This document shows, piece by piece, positions 40,789 through 50,839 of a stretch of 64,000 nt of DNA (its first letter is position 1; each line of letters starts with the position of its first letter). The position numbers and the translations under genes were made by a program. A model generated the notes under the pieces. It did not search any database. It saw nothing but the letters and a program-made list of their open reading frames with translations, and had not been told where the DNA came from. The DNA lies in the NCBI RefSeq assembly GCF_030161615.1, contig NZ_BSUN01000001.1, positions 868,001 to 932,000 on the forward strand, read 5' to 3'. This DNA is from Demequina litorisediminis (GTDB lineage Bacteria; Actinomycetota; Actinomycetes; Actinomycetales; Demequinaceae).

Positions 40789-41364
40789 TCAGTCCCCTTG
40801 TGTCCAATATCGGCCGATGCGCGGCATGTCTTGAGTCCTCGCGAAGACGCGGTGGTCTCGCCACGCGCCGTCGATGTACAGATAGGACCGTCGCAGACCC
40901 TCATCGACGAAGCCCAGTTTCTCCGCGACCCGCAGCGAAGCGAAGTTTTCTGGTCGCACCGCAATCTCCAACCGATGCAGGCCGGCGGCGAACGCGTGGT
41001 CGGCCGCGAGCGCCACGGCGGTGGGGGTCACGCCCCTGCCCGCATGCGCCTGGTCCACCCAGTACCCGATGGATCCGCCACATTCGGCCCCCCACCGGAT
41101 TCCCGCCACCGCAACGCGGCCCACGATCTCCCCCGCCACGGTCACCACGTAGGGCTGTGCGCTGCCCTCACGCCATTGCTTGCGTTCGCGCCTGACGAGA
41201 CCCGCATATGTCAGGGGCGCCTCGCGTCGTCCTGGCGGAAGGATCGCCTCCCACGGCCGCAACCACTCGCGGTTGCGCGCACGCACGGCGTGCCACGCGC
41301 GCTCGTCGGAGCGGCGCAGTGGCCGCAGCGTCACGCCCCCGCGAGAGAGTTCCACGGGTGCCAC
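40789..41364 (-). CDS. rimJ: GNAT acetyltransferase, RimJ-like
   Basis: A GNAT-fold N-acetyltransferase of about 190 residues, similar to ribosomal-protein S5 acetyltransferase RimJ. It shows VTLRPLRRSDERAWHAVR, acetyl-CoA region GYWVDQAHAGRGVTPTAVAL and the C-terminal ENFASLRVAEKLGFVDEG. I prefer the GTG at 41364, just after the glp stop; an upstream GTG at 41382 overlapping glp is also possible. The frame is intact. glp-rimJ adjacency is conserved across actinobacteria. Confidence 0.88.
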   Translation of the reverse strand: MAPVELSRGGVTLRPLRRSDERAWHAVRARNREWLRPWEAILPPGRREAPLTYAGLVRRERKQWREGSAQPYVVTVAGEIVGRVAVAGIRWGAECGGSIGYWVDQAHAGRGVTPTAVALAADHAFAAGLHRLEIAVRPENFASLRVAEKLGFVDEGLRRSYLYIDGAWRDHRVFARTQDMPRIGRYWTQGD

Positions 41365-41365
41365 G

Positions 41366-42588
41366 TCAGCCCCAATACGCACAACGCACCTGGTCGCCCG
41401 CGGCGACCTGGAGCCCCTGCACGCCGGACCACACCAGCGCATCGGCCCTGGCGAGGTCAGTGACGCTGAGGCGCGCGGCGGGAAGCGGGGTGGCCACGGC
41501 GACCCCGTCGACGTCGTCGAGGATCACGGGCGTGGGGCGCACCATCCCGGCGGGCACGGACCACCCCTGCGCGGCTCGCGCCACGACGGTGTCGCGTTCG
41601 CGGGTCCGGTGGCCGCACATGGCCCTCAGTGCGGGACGAACGCAGGCCTCGAACCCGATGGCGGCGGCGCCCGGGTGGCCGGGCAGCGCCACCACGGGCA
41701 GCACCCGGTCACCGAACTCGATGCCGCCCAACCCCTGCCTGCCGCCCGGCGCCAGGTCCAGATCCACCACCTGGAAGTCGCCCAGGCTGAGCCAGGACCG
41801 TCGCAACCGTGTCGCGCGGCCCGTCGGAAAGTCCGCCCGTGGTGATGAGCACATCGGCGCGGACCAGGCTGGTCCTCGATCGCGGCGCGCAACGCGCGGG
41901 GCTCATCGGGCACCGGGCCCACTCGGAACGCCTGCGCTCCCGCCCGGCGGATGAGTCCGGCAAGCAGGTGGCTGTTGGCGTCGGAGACCTCGGCACCCCG
42001 ATGCCGGGCACCGGGATCGATGATCTCGTCGCCCACGGCGAGCACCACCACGCGCGGCACGGGGTGCACCCGAAGGCGCGGCATCCCGAGTGCGGCGGCG
42101 GCGGCCACCTGGCGCGGGCCCAGCCTGGTGCCCGCGGTCGCGAGAACCGTTCCTGCGGCGACGTCGGCCCCCACGGGAAGCACGCCCTGACCTGGCGCCA
42201 CGGGCACCCCCACCGCCACCCTGGCGACGCCACCGTCGGTGGCGGCAAGCGCGACCACGGCATCGGCCCCACGGGGCAGCGGGGCCCCCGAGGGGATGCG
42301 AGCGGCCGTGGACGGGATGTGGGTGCGCGGCGAACGCGTCGCAAAGTCGATGTCGTACGAGACGGGGAGCACCGCGGGCGCATCGCCCCGGGCGCCGCTC
42401 ACGTCCGCGGCAAGCACCGCGTACCCATCGAATTGCGCGACGGCGAAGGCGGGGACCGGCTCGCGCGCGACGATGTCCTCGGCGAGCGTCCCTCCCACGG
42501 CATCGGCGATGAGCACATCCATGGCCGGATTCGGGATGAGTGCCTGTGACACTGCGGCGTGATGGTCGGCCAGGCTCCGCGTCGTCAT
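41366..42588 (-). CDS. glp: MoeA/gephyrin-like protein (Glp)
   Basis: About 406 residues with the MoeA layout: N-terminal VAREPVPAFAVAQFDGYAVL, IPSGAPLPRGADAVVAL, domain III VVVLAVGDEIIDPG and EVSDANSHLLAGLIRRAGAQ, LITTGGLSDGPRDTVATVL and PGHPGAAAIGFEACVRPAL. In actinobacteria this conserved copy often acts as Glp in cell division, not as the dedicated molybdenum insertase; no other molybdenum cofactor genes are in the window. The usual GGVS at the active loop reads GGLS here. AGCT-site (CAGCTG) insertions lie near 41869 and 41789. Confidence 0.85.
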
Positions 42589-42688
42589 GCGGGCCATTGT
42601 CGTGTCCTGCGCACACGCCTCGCAACAATCGGCGCAATGTGAGGGACACGACACTCCACTGTCACATGGCACTGGCACAATGGATGGC

Positions 42689-43318
42689 ATGACACCGCAG
42701 TCGGCCCACGGCACCCGTGCGCCCGCCCCGGAAGACGCCAAGGCCCAGGCGAGGGCATCGATCCGCAAGGACCGCTTGCACCGCTCCGCGCGGCGCAACG
42801 CCGAGCTCGCGGAGCGGCTTCGCGACCTCATCCTCGAGATCCCTGCGGTCGCGCAGGCACGATGCGTCTCCGTCTACGCCTCTCGCCCTCACGAGCCCGG
42901 CACCCTGCCGCTGATCTCCGCGCTCCACGAACGCGGAGTGCGCGTCCTCATCCCCCGCCTCGGCGACGGTCTCCAGCGCGGCTGGTCCACCTATCACGGT
43001 GCCGAGGACCTCGTGGAGCGCGCGCCCGGCCGCCCGCCCGAGCCGTCGGGTGACTTCCTGCCGTCGGAGGAACTCGCCCACGCCGATGTGGTGGTGGTGC
43101 CTGCGCTCGCTGCCGACTCCTACGGAACGCGGCTGGGTCAGGGTGGCGGCTGGTACGACCGCGCCCTCGAACTCGCGCGTCCCGATGCCCCGGTCATCGC
43201 GCTCACGTTCACGGCGGAGTTCCACGGCCCCGGTGAGACGGTGCTCCCGCGCGAGGATCACGACCTCCCGGTGACCATGGTTGTCACGCCCGAAGGCGTC
43301 ACCGCCGTGCCCGCGTAG
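42689..43318 (+). CDS. 5-formyltetrahydrofolate cyclo-ligase
   Basis: ATP-dependent conversion of 5-formyl-THF to 5,10-methenyl-THF, 209 residues. Motifs are KAQARASIRKDRLHRSARRN near the start and the signature VPALAADSYGTRLGQGGGWYDRAL split around residues 140-165, plus the C-terminal PREDHDLPVTMVVTPEG. ATG at 42689 or 42680. The frame is intact and retains a GAGCTC at 42803. It is divergent from glp and followed 10 bp later by an FmdB zinc ribbon, both common in this actinobacterial neighbourhood. Confidence 0.9.
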   Translation: MTPQSAHGTRAPAPEDAKAQARASIRKDRLHRSARRNAELAERLRDLILEIPAVAQARCVSVYASRPHEPGTLPLISALHERGVRVLIPRLGDGLQRGWSTYHGAEDLVERAPGRPPEPSGDFLPSEELAHADVVVVPALAADSYGTRLGQGGGWYDRALELARPDAPVIALTFTAEFHGPGETVLPREDHDLPVTMVVTPEGVTAVPA

Positions 43319-43328
43319 AATACGGACC

Positions 43329-43532
43329 ATGCCCACGTACACCTACGCCTGCCGTGAGTGCGCCCACCGCTTCGACACGGTCCAGTCGATCCACGATGCC
43401 GCCCTCGAGACCTGCCCGGAGTGCGGCGGCGCGCTGCGTCGCGTGTTCGGCAACGTCGGAGTGACCTTCAAGGGTTCCGGCTTCTACCGCAACGACTCGC
43501 GCGAAGGCGCAAAGAAGAGCGCGTCGGCCTGA
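43329..43532 (+). CDS. FmdB-type zinc ribbon protein
   Basis: A 67-residue protein with two CxxC pairs (CREC at residues 9-12 and CPECGG at about 30) and the family start MPTYTYACRECAHRFD, ending with FKGSGFYRNDS. FmdB proteins are proposed regulatory zinc ribbons of unclear function. It lies immediately downstream of the cyclo-ligase, probably in the same transcript. The frame is intact. Confidence 0.93.
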   Translation: MPTYTYACRECAHRFDTVQSIHDAALETCPECGGALRRVFGNVGVTFKGSGFYRNDSREGAKKSASA

Positions 43533-43546
43533 CGCCCCGCCTCCGC

Positions 43547-46500
43547 TCACCAGTGCGGAGGCTTCTCCCTCAGGATCTCCTCGTCGCGAGAGCCGCCTTC
43601 GCGGCCGCCCCACGCCTCATCGGAGTCCTCCCATGCCTTGGTGGGGATAAGGGGGCGTTCGGCCCCCGCCACGCGCGGCTGGGCTGAGGACGGACGGCCA
43701 GCCGATGCCTGCGTCGCCGCCTCCGGTGTTGCTTCCGAAGTTGACTCCGGTGTTGCTTCCGAAGTTGACTCCGGAGCCTTCCTCTGGCGTCGCCGCGTCG
43801 CTCGGCGCTGCGGCGTCCTGATCGTCGGGCTCGCCCGCCGCTGACTCCTCAGGCTGCTGCGCCTCGCGCAGTGACTCCACCACGGGATCGTCTCCCTTGC
43901 CGTCTGATGTGGCGCTGACGCCTGCACTGGCCACCGCATCCGCCACCGCGAGAGTCGACAGGCCGATCGTCAACGGCTCGGGTTCCGCGGGCGCCTGGGG
44001 CTCCGGTGCGGTGAGGTCCGGCAGCGGGAGTGCCTGCTCGGGCTCGGGAAGGCCAAGGTCGAGCGACTCCTGCACTTGCTCGGGCTCGGTGGCGTTTTCG
44101 GGCAGCGCGGCGAGGACCTGTGCGGCCGCGGCATCGGGGTCCATGAAGACGTCGAGCGTCCACAGCGGCACCACGCGCCACCCCAGGCGCTCGAGCCCGG
44201 TGCGCTGACGCCGAATGCGATCGCGCAGCGAGACGGAGCCCGCGGCGGTGGCCTCATCCGTGACCACAGCAACGGTGTAGTCGCGGTCGTGACGGCCGCC
44301 CACCACCATGGGGATGGCATCGGCGCCGGTGCCGTAACGCACGTGGACGCCGTAGCCGTCGCGGCGCAGGCGCTGGGCCACGTCGGCAAGGAGCCAGTCG
44401 GACGGCGCAGGCTCGGGACGCTCGGGCGCCACCGGAGCGGCCTGGGCGGCCCGCAGCAGCTCGCGCAGATCCTCAACGCCGGTCGCGTCCTCACCGCCGA
44501 TGCCCTCGAGCGAGGCCACGCCGAGCGTCGTGAAGACGGTGACATCGTGACTGGCCGAGGAGAGCGCCTGAACCAGCGACTCGCGGCCCCACTCCTGAGT
44601 AAGAGCCCCGAGGTGCGCCGGCGCGCGGCTGGCGCCGTCGGCGGCGAAGCCAAGCGTCACGATCACCTCGTGGACGTGGTGGCCGCCACCTTCGCCCAAC
44701 ACCTCGACGGGAACCTCGGCGAGGCGTTCGTCGCGCTCGTGGAGGGCGTCGCGCAGGCGCGCGGCATGAAGGCTCGTTGCCCGCGACGACCAGGAGGTCC
44801 GAGCGCGGCGCGGAATCGTACGCACGTGCCACGTGCGCCACGACGGCCTGCACCTCGGCGGCCGTCGACTCCACCACGTCCGTGCCCGCGACGGGCACAC
44901 CCGTCGCATCGATCACGGTGACGTCGAGGCGGCCTTGGCCGCGAGCGGCCGGCTGCGTGGGAAGTGCCCTGCCGTACGCGACCTCGGCCAGGAGGGCGCT
45001 CACGCGCGGGTCACGCGGCTGAGGCGTGGCGTGCATCGTGACGCTGGGCAGCATCGCCGCCATGGCCGCCACCGCGGACCGGGTCGCCGAATGCGCGTCA
45101 CCCACCACGACCACCTGCTTGGCGCGCGCGAGCGTGGGCACCAACTCAGCGAGCGCGAGCGACTCGGCGCCCACGATGACCGCGAGGTCCACGCATCGGG
45201 ATGCCGGGGCCAGGCGCGAAACCTGCTCGGCCTTAGCGAGCATGACGGGCCTGAGGCTTGTCACGAGCGGCGCGAAGTCTCGCCACAGGCTCCTTGAAAG
45301 AGGCGTCGGCTCCCTCGACCAGCGCGGAGAAAAGGTCGCGCGCCAGATCGGGGTGGCGGGCGATGGCGCTGCGCCTGCGTTCCGCGGCGGCACGCATCAG
45401 GGGGCCGATGCGGGCGCCAGCGAAAGCGTCGTCGCGCGTGCGGAACTCCTCCATCGCCACACCGAGGGCGCCGTACTCGGTAAGCGTCGGGTCTGCGGTG
45501 ACGATCGCGTCAAACGCGGCCGCCCACCATGCGAACTCGAGGTCGCGGCGAATCTGTTCGGGACCGGCACCACGCGCCCGCAGATCCGCGACGAGCGCCT
45601 CAAACCCTCCGGTCTCGACGTCGATGTCCACGTCGGAGACCTCGGAGGACTCAAGCGATCCCGGCACGCCAAGCGCGAGCCTGTCGAGGCGCTCGACGAG
45701 GTCATCCCACGGCTGCTCGGGGAGGTCGTCGGCGCCGGTGACGGCGGCGACAGTGGCGGCAATGGTGTCCCACTCGTGACGGGCACGCCCCACGCGCTCC
45801 ACAAAGACGTCGTAGTCATCGGGGACCACCGGCCAGCCGCCCGCCGAGCAGTGCGACCGCCACGCGACAGCGAGGTCGTGGGCGCGCACCAGGTCCTCGT
45901 GCAGGGTGTCCTTGCTGCGGCCCGGGCGCAGTAGTTCGACGGCGCGTCGCACCAGGGCACGGCGGTCGCGGCGCGGAAGGTCCACGAAGCGCGACGATCC
46001 GTGCGGTGCCGTGGCGCCCACCAGGTCCGTCAGCGACCGGTGGAACACGGCGGGCGAGAAGATCTCAAGGATGTCTCGCAGATCCGCGAACATGTCGACC
46101 TGCGACGTCCAGTCCGCGAAGGACACGGCCTCGTCGACGCCGGTCTCATGAGCGGCAATCGCCGCCTCGGACCGCATCTTCGGAAGCGAACGCCCAAGGA
46201 ACGCCGAGAGAGCCTTCGTCCAGTCGCGGGGCCTGCTCCGGCTCGGCGTGTCCGGTCCACCACGGGTCGATGCCGCTGAGGTCGAGCGCTCCGGAGCCGG
46301 CGGCCGTCTGCGCCGCGTCATCTGTCTCAGGCGCGTCGTCGGGGGCAAGCGCCCGAGCGAGCGCCGCCGCCACGGAGGCGAAGCCGTGCTCGGCGACCGC
46401 GATGGCGGCATCGACGCCGAGCCTCGCGGTCGTCTCGGGCGCGGGCGTCGCCGTGGTGACGCGCACGATCGCCTGCACGGCCTCGAACGCGCTGACACCC

Positions 46501-47692
46501 CAGGGCCGATGCGAGCGGTGCAGGGCGTCGAAACGGCGGTGAAGGCCGGCCCGCGCGCGCAGCAGTTCCTCACCCGCGCGACGCATGGCGGCATCGTCCA
46601 CATGCGGCGTGCCCATGGTGATCGCCTCGAGCAGGCGCGTGCGCGCGCCGATGTTCCACGTCTGCACGGTGCCGTCGATGACCAGGTCACCCGCTCCGAT
46701 GGCGCCGAGGCGGCGCGCGATGGCGCGCAGCGAGGCGTCCTCTCCGCCCACCACCATCACGGTGCGGCCCGAGGCCGCGCCGTCGGCTCCCACGGCGGCC
46801 GCGGTGCCCACGGCATCGGCCCCAGGTGGGGTCTGGAGGAACACGTCACGGCCCGTCGCGATGAGGTCGAGCGCGGCGAACTGCACGTCGTCAAGATCGC
46901 CAGCACCGCGCTCGGCGAACGGGTCACGATCGCCCTTGGGGAAGGCGGGAAGCGGCTCGGACAGGGCCGCGACGGCGTCGCGGTCGCCCGCGGCCGCCGC
47001 GATGATCGACGAAGCCGACAGGATGCTGTCGAGGTCATCAAGGTCGTCCAAGAGCCGCTGCTCGGGGTCGTCGTAGGCGCCGAGCACCAGACGGTCCCTC
47101 ACGGTCACCGAGTCGCCGAGCAGATCGGTGCGCTCACGCACCGCATCCCACAGGGGGCGGGGGTCGAAGTCGCGGCCCGGAGTCACGGCAGGCAGGAACG
47201 GCGGCTGCTCGTCGCCGTTGCGTGCGGCCCTCTCGCGCAGCATCGCGACCACGATGGGGTTGACCCAGTTCTCGTCGCGCAGGGTGAGGTGAAGGTCACG
47301 CTCGCGGTAGCGCTCGAGCTCGACGGCGCGCAGCAGCAGCGGCATCTCGACGTCGTGCTCCGCCTCGCGCCACGCCAGCGTGCCGATCGCAATGGCGGCG
47401 GTCCACGCACCGGTGGCGGCCTTCACGCGTCCCGCTTCGTCAAGGATGACGCGTCCGCGGTGAAGAACGGTGTCGCGGGTGGCCTCGTCTCGCAACAGAC
47501 TGGTCAGCGCGGTGGCGCGCCCCGCGAAGAGCCTGGGCAAGACCGGACGGGTGCGAGTGTCGCAGGTCGATGACGTTGGCGCTGGTCGCGACGAGGTCGC
47601 GCAGCGGCGACACTGTCGCCTGAGTCTGGAGCCTGCTCGCGCCATTCCTGCAAGGCGTCGGCGACGAGCGCTCGGCCGATGTAGTCCACCAC
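43547..47692 (-). CDS. Very large helicase-like protein with degenerate ATPase motifs and MTES_1575-like C-terminus
   Basis: About 1,380 residues after correction. GTG start (47692, or 47689) after AGGGGAG. The N-terminus is DUF4011-like (SPLRDLVATSANVIDL, then MPLLLRAVELERYRERDL). The AAA region aligns by position with SF1 helicases, but the P-loop reads FLQTPPGADAVGTAAAVG instead of PPGTGKT, and the Walker B region reads DLAVIVGAESLALAELVP instead of DEASQ. The C-terminus resembles MTES_1575/Vsr nucleases (SLRDRIRRQRTGLERLGWRV) and ends EEILREKPPHW after a Pro/Glu/Ser linker. AGCT insertions lie near 47632, 47530, 46214, 45287, 44773 and 43772. Catalysis may be lost; a scaffold or DNA-sensing role is inference. 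Confidence 0.75.
43721..43768 (-). repeat. 24-bp tandem repeat
   Basis: Two exact copies of a 24-bp unit beginning CTCCGGTGTTGCTTCCGAAG lie inside the 3' end of the helicase-like gene. In the corrected frame they encode the linker PESTSEAT twice. Confidence 0.85.
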
Positions 47693-48068
47693 TCCCCTAC
47701 GGTATCCGCTTCGTTGCCAGGCTCCTGTGATTCCCACGCCGCGCACGGGCCTGCGACCGCACGCTACACGCCCCCGAAAGCGAGACAGTGCACGCCCGCT
47801 TGTTCAGCCGACGTGCACCGTTGGAGAGATTGTGTGCCTCGCGACACTTTTCGTCAAACTGGCGCCGCATCGGCCCTGGAACCGGTCCCAGACGTGCCGC
47901 ATCCGCGCACCGGTACCCTCCCCACTCCGCGTAGGAACGCGGCGGGGTAGGTGCGGTGGGGTAGGTGAGGCGACGCAATGCGGTGGGTGACCCCGGGGCG
48001 AATCGCGGTGCTCTGGCGCCGCGGGGGAACGGCGCCGAGAGCGCGTCCGCTGGATCGCAGAATAAGAG
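47693..48068. other. Intergenic region between the helicase-like gene and tRNA-Arg
   Basis: About 375 bp with no credible reading frame. It should contain the promoter of the large helicase-like gene. G-rich tracts near 47945-47965 (GGGGTAGGTGCGGTGGGGTA) form two near-identical GGTGCGGTGGGGTAG-like blocks. I see no RNA gene here. Confidence 0.5.
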
Positions 48069-48142
48069 TGCGCCTGGGCAGATTCGAACTGCCGACACCC
48101 GCTTTAGGAGAGCGGTGCTCTATCCCCTGAGCCTACAGGCGC
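48069..48142 (-). tRNA. tRNA-Arg (anticodon CCT)
   Basis: The acceptor GCGCCTG pairs with CAGGCGC, discriminator A, no encoded CCA. Anticodon loop CTCCTAA gives anticodon CCT; the T arm is GGCAGTTCGAATCTGCC. The D arm reads TAGGCTCAGGGGATAGAGCA where TAGCTCAG is universal, so one extra G lies at an AGCT site. Confidence 0.92.
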
Positions 48143-48206
48143 GTGGGGCACCTACGAGGGTACCCGGTGCGGACAGCCCTCGGCGCAAGCGATGCCCCGA
48201 GCGGGG

Positions 48207-49190
48207 TCACCACCGTGCGTGCACGTGCTCCCTGATCTGGTCGTTGTAGATCTTCGCCAAGGCGGCGAGAGTCTCGTCGTCCAGGCCACCGAGCGCGCCT
48301 GCGGCGGCGTTGGCGCGCGCCTGAGCCGGGGTCGACGCACCGGGAATGATGGTCGCCACGCCCGTCTGGGCAATCCACGCGAGCGCGAACTGGGCCGTGG
48401 TCCATCCCTCGGGCGTCAGCGCGGCCACCTCACGCGCGGCGCGCACTCCGACGTCGTACGGCACCCCCGAGAACGTCTCACCGACGTCGAAAGCCTGCCC
48501 CTGGCGGTTGTACGACCGGTGGTCGCCTTCACCGAACCTGGTGTGCTCGTGATAGCGGCCGGAGAGGAGGCCCGATGCCAGCGGCACGCGCGCGATGATG
48601 CCCACGCCGGCCTCGCGCGCGGCGGTCACGACGTGCTCGAGGGGCTTGCGGCGGAAGATGTTGAGGATGATCTGGATCGAGGCGAGGTCCGGCTCCCTCA
48701 GGGCGGTCAGCGCCTCGTCGCAGGTCTCCACCGAGACCCCCACTGTGCCACTCGCCCCTCAGCCTGCAGCGTGCGGAGGTCATCGTAGGTCTGCGGATCC
48801 GCCAGCACCGAGCCTGGGAGGGCAGTGAAGTTGCACCAGATCGAGGGTGTCGACGCCGAGGTTCTCGCGGGAGCGGTCGGTCCATCGCCGGAAGTTGTCG
48901 AGCGTGTATGCACCGGCAACGTGAGGGTCCGCTCGCCTGCCCATCTTGGTCGCGACCACGATGGACGCGTCGCCGCGCTCGGCAAGGAAGCGTCCGACGG
49001 CGCGCTCGGAGCGGCCGTCGCCGTACACATCGGCGGTGTCGAAGAACGTGACGCCGGCGTCGGCAGCGGCATGGAGGATCTGCTGCGCGGTGTCGTCCTC
49101 GACATCACCCCAGTCGGCGCCGAGCCGCCAGCACCCCTGGCCGATGACGGAGACTTCGCGGCACAGGCGCGGCACCATGTTGGTCTGCAT
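48207..49190 (-). CDS. Aldo/keto reductase
   Basis: An NADPH-dependent oxidoreductase of about 326 residues. Signatures are FFDTADVYGDGRSERAVGRF (catalytic Tyr), VVATKMGRRADPHVAGAYTL (catalytic Lys), the LDTLDLVQLHCPP region, and the C-terminal cofactor segment VATIIPGASTPAQARANAAA. An AGCT-site insertion near 48811 and a missing G in a G run near 48743 (VAQWGVSVETCDEAL) break it into three frames. Substrate is unknown. Confidence 0.92.
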
Positions 49191-49227
49191 GGCACCAGGG
49201 TACGGCGAGCCGATGCGTCAGCATGCG

Positions 49228-49266
49228 ACAACGGCCGCCGTCCCTGGCGGGAGCGGCGGCCGTTGT
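49228..49266. terminator. Hairpin terminator of the NlpC/P60 gene
   Basis: ACAACGGCCGCCG pairs with CGGCGGCCGTTGT (13 bp, 13-nt loop), 17 bp past the P60 stop and just upstream of the aldo/keto reductase start. Confidence 0.75.
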
Positions 49267-49283
49267 GACAAGCAGAGTTCCGG

Positions 49284-49982
49284 TCAGGTGACGCGGACGT
49301 AGGTGGGGTTCGACTGCCAGATCGCGCGGAACTGGATGGTCTTACCCGGACGCGGAGCGTCGATCTGCAGGTTGGGTCCGGCGTAGATGCCCACGTGACC
49401 GGGGGTGACGATGATGTCGCCCGGCTGGGGGTCCGAGACCACGGTGCCCACACCGTAGTAGGCGCCCGACGAGCGGGGCAGCGAAATGCCCAGGCTGGCC
49501 GTACACGTACGAGGTGAAGCCCGAGCAGTCGAAGCCGCTGGGGGAAGAGCCGCCGCTGACGTAGGGCACGCCCACGTACTTCGACGCCTCGGCGATCACG
49601 GCAGAGCCGGAGATCGCTGCGGTGACCGATGCCGAGTTCGACACCGGGCGCGACGAGCCTGCTCGACGACGAGCCTGCTCGACGACGAGTCGGACGAGTC
49701 ATCGCTCGAGGTGGTCTCGGGGATGACGACCGGCTCAGGGTCTTCGGAGACGTCAATGTCCGGCGTCGCGACGTCGTAGTCGAGTTCGTCCGGAGCGGTC
49801 ACCGATGCGGCGACGGAACCGAGATCGGCCGATGCGGCGTCGGCCTCGAGGGCCACTTCGCTCGTACCGGAGACCGCAGTCACGTCCTGGGAGACGAGAG
49901 CGGCCGCAGCGGCTCCCGTGAGGGGCACCACAACGAGTGCTGCACCGGCCGTAGCCGCCACCGCACGCGTCCTGGCGCGCAT
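49284..49982 (-). CDS. Secreted NlpC/P60 peptidoglycan endopeptidase
   Basis: About 231 residues. A signal peptide (AVAATAGAALVVVPLTGAAA) leads into an Asp/Ser-rich linker and an NlpC/P60 domain with catalytic FDCSGFTSYVYGQLGISLPR (Cys), GDIIVTPGHVGIYAG (His) and the third polar residue in NLQIDAPRPG. It cleaves D-Glu-type stem peptide bonds. Two AGCT-site insertions fall in a tandem serine run at about 49662 and 49677, and a third lies near 49497. Start at 49982 with GAGG upstream. It is downstream of dtxR. Confidence 0.9.
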
Positions 49983-50130
49983 GTATCCGTACCTCAAAGT
50001 CCTTGCGTTCCTTCCGCGCAGCCATCCGCGCGTCGATGTTCCCGGCGCACCTGTCCCGAAGGGGGTCTTCGGAGCCATCTCAGGTGCCCGACGAGGTCGT
50101 GTCCTCTCGAGTAATAAGCGCCTATGTTAC

Positions 50131-50839
50131 CTAATCGTGATGAAAACCCAAGTCCTGGATGCAGAACACATGCCTCGCGGCCTCCGGCACGAGGGTGATC
50201 TCGCCGGCTTCGGCGACCACCCGCACGCCCTCGTCCGCAGCGCTGATACAGACCGTCTCCCCAGGTACGAGGCCTACCAGGAGCGCATCCTCCAAGAAGC
50301 CGATAGCAGCCTGGGGGTTCTCCCCGATGCGCGTCACGGTGACCTGAGAAATTCCTTCGGCAACTGCCTGTTCGAGTGAGATCTGGGCCGCGACAGGCGC
50401 GGTCGGGGCGTCTTCGATGCCCAGGCTCGTCGAGGCCAGGAATGGGGTTGCCGTATGGCGAGACGCGGGGTTCGTCGAGCATCGTCACGAGGCGGCGCTC
50501 GACGCGGTCACTCATGACGTGCTCCCACCGGCACGCTTCTTCGTGCACGTACGGAAGATCAAGCCCGATGACGTCCACCAGGAGCCGCTCGGCGAGACGG
50601 TGCTTGCGCATCACCCGCATCGCGGTGCGTTCGCCGAGGCTCGGTGAGCCTCGAGCCGGCGATCCGCCGTGACGATGACGAGGCCGTCGCGTTCCATCCT
50701 CGCGATGGTCTGCGACACGGTGGGCCCGGAGTGCTCCAATTGCTCGGCGATGCGCGCGCGCATGGGCACCACACCGTCCTCGATGAGCCTCCCAGATGGT
50801 CCTCAGATACATCTCGGTGGTGTCGATGAGGTCGCTCAT
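50131..50839 (-). CDS. DtxR/IdeR-type iron-dependent repressor
   Basis: A metal-activated repressor of about 230 residues, close to DtxR. N-terminal [18 protein letters not shown] places Met10 at metal site 2; [19 protein letters not shown] is the recognition helix; [20 protein letters not shown] supplies the Cys, Glu and His ligands; [17 protein letters not shown] closes the dimer domain. A C-terminal SH3-like/FeoA domain follows. Four AGCT-site insertions (near 50790, 50648, 50640 and 50434) fall here. The ATG overlaps the ugd stop as ATGA, an unusual partner for an iron regulator. Confidence 0.92.

Noticed and set aside
47693-48068. A small RNA or short gene in the 375-bp gap before tRNA-Arg
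   Set aside because: No frame has a ribosome binding site plus plausible coding pattern, and there is no strong terminator-ended hairpin to define an RNA.
49640-49700. A short tandem repeat (CGACGAGCCTGCTCGACGACG) as a regulatory or CRISPR-like repeat
   Set aside because: It is the serine-run linker of the NlpC/P60 protein; each unit contains an AGCT-site insertion. There are only two copies and no spacers.
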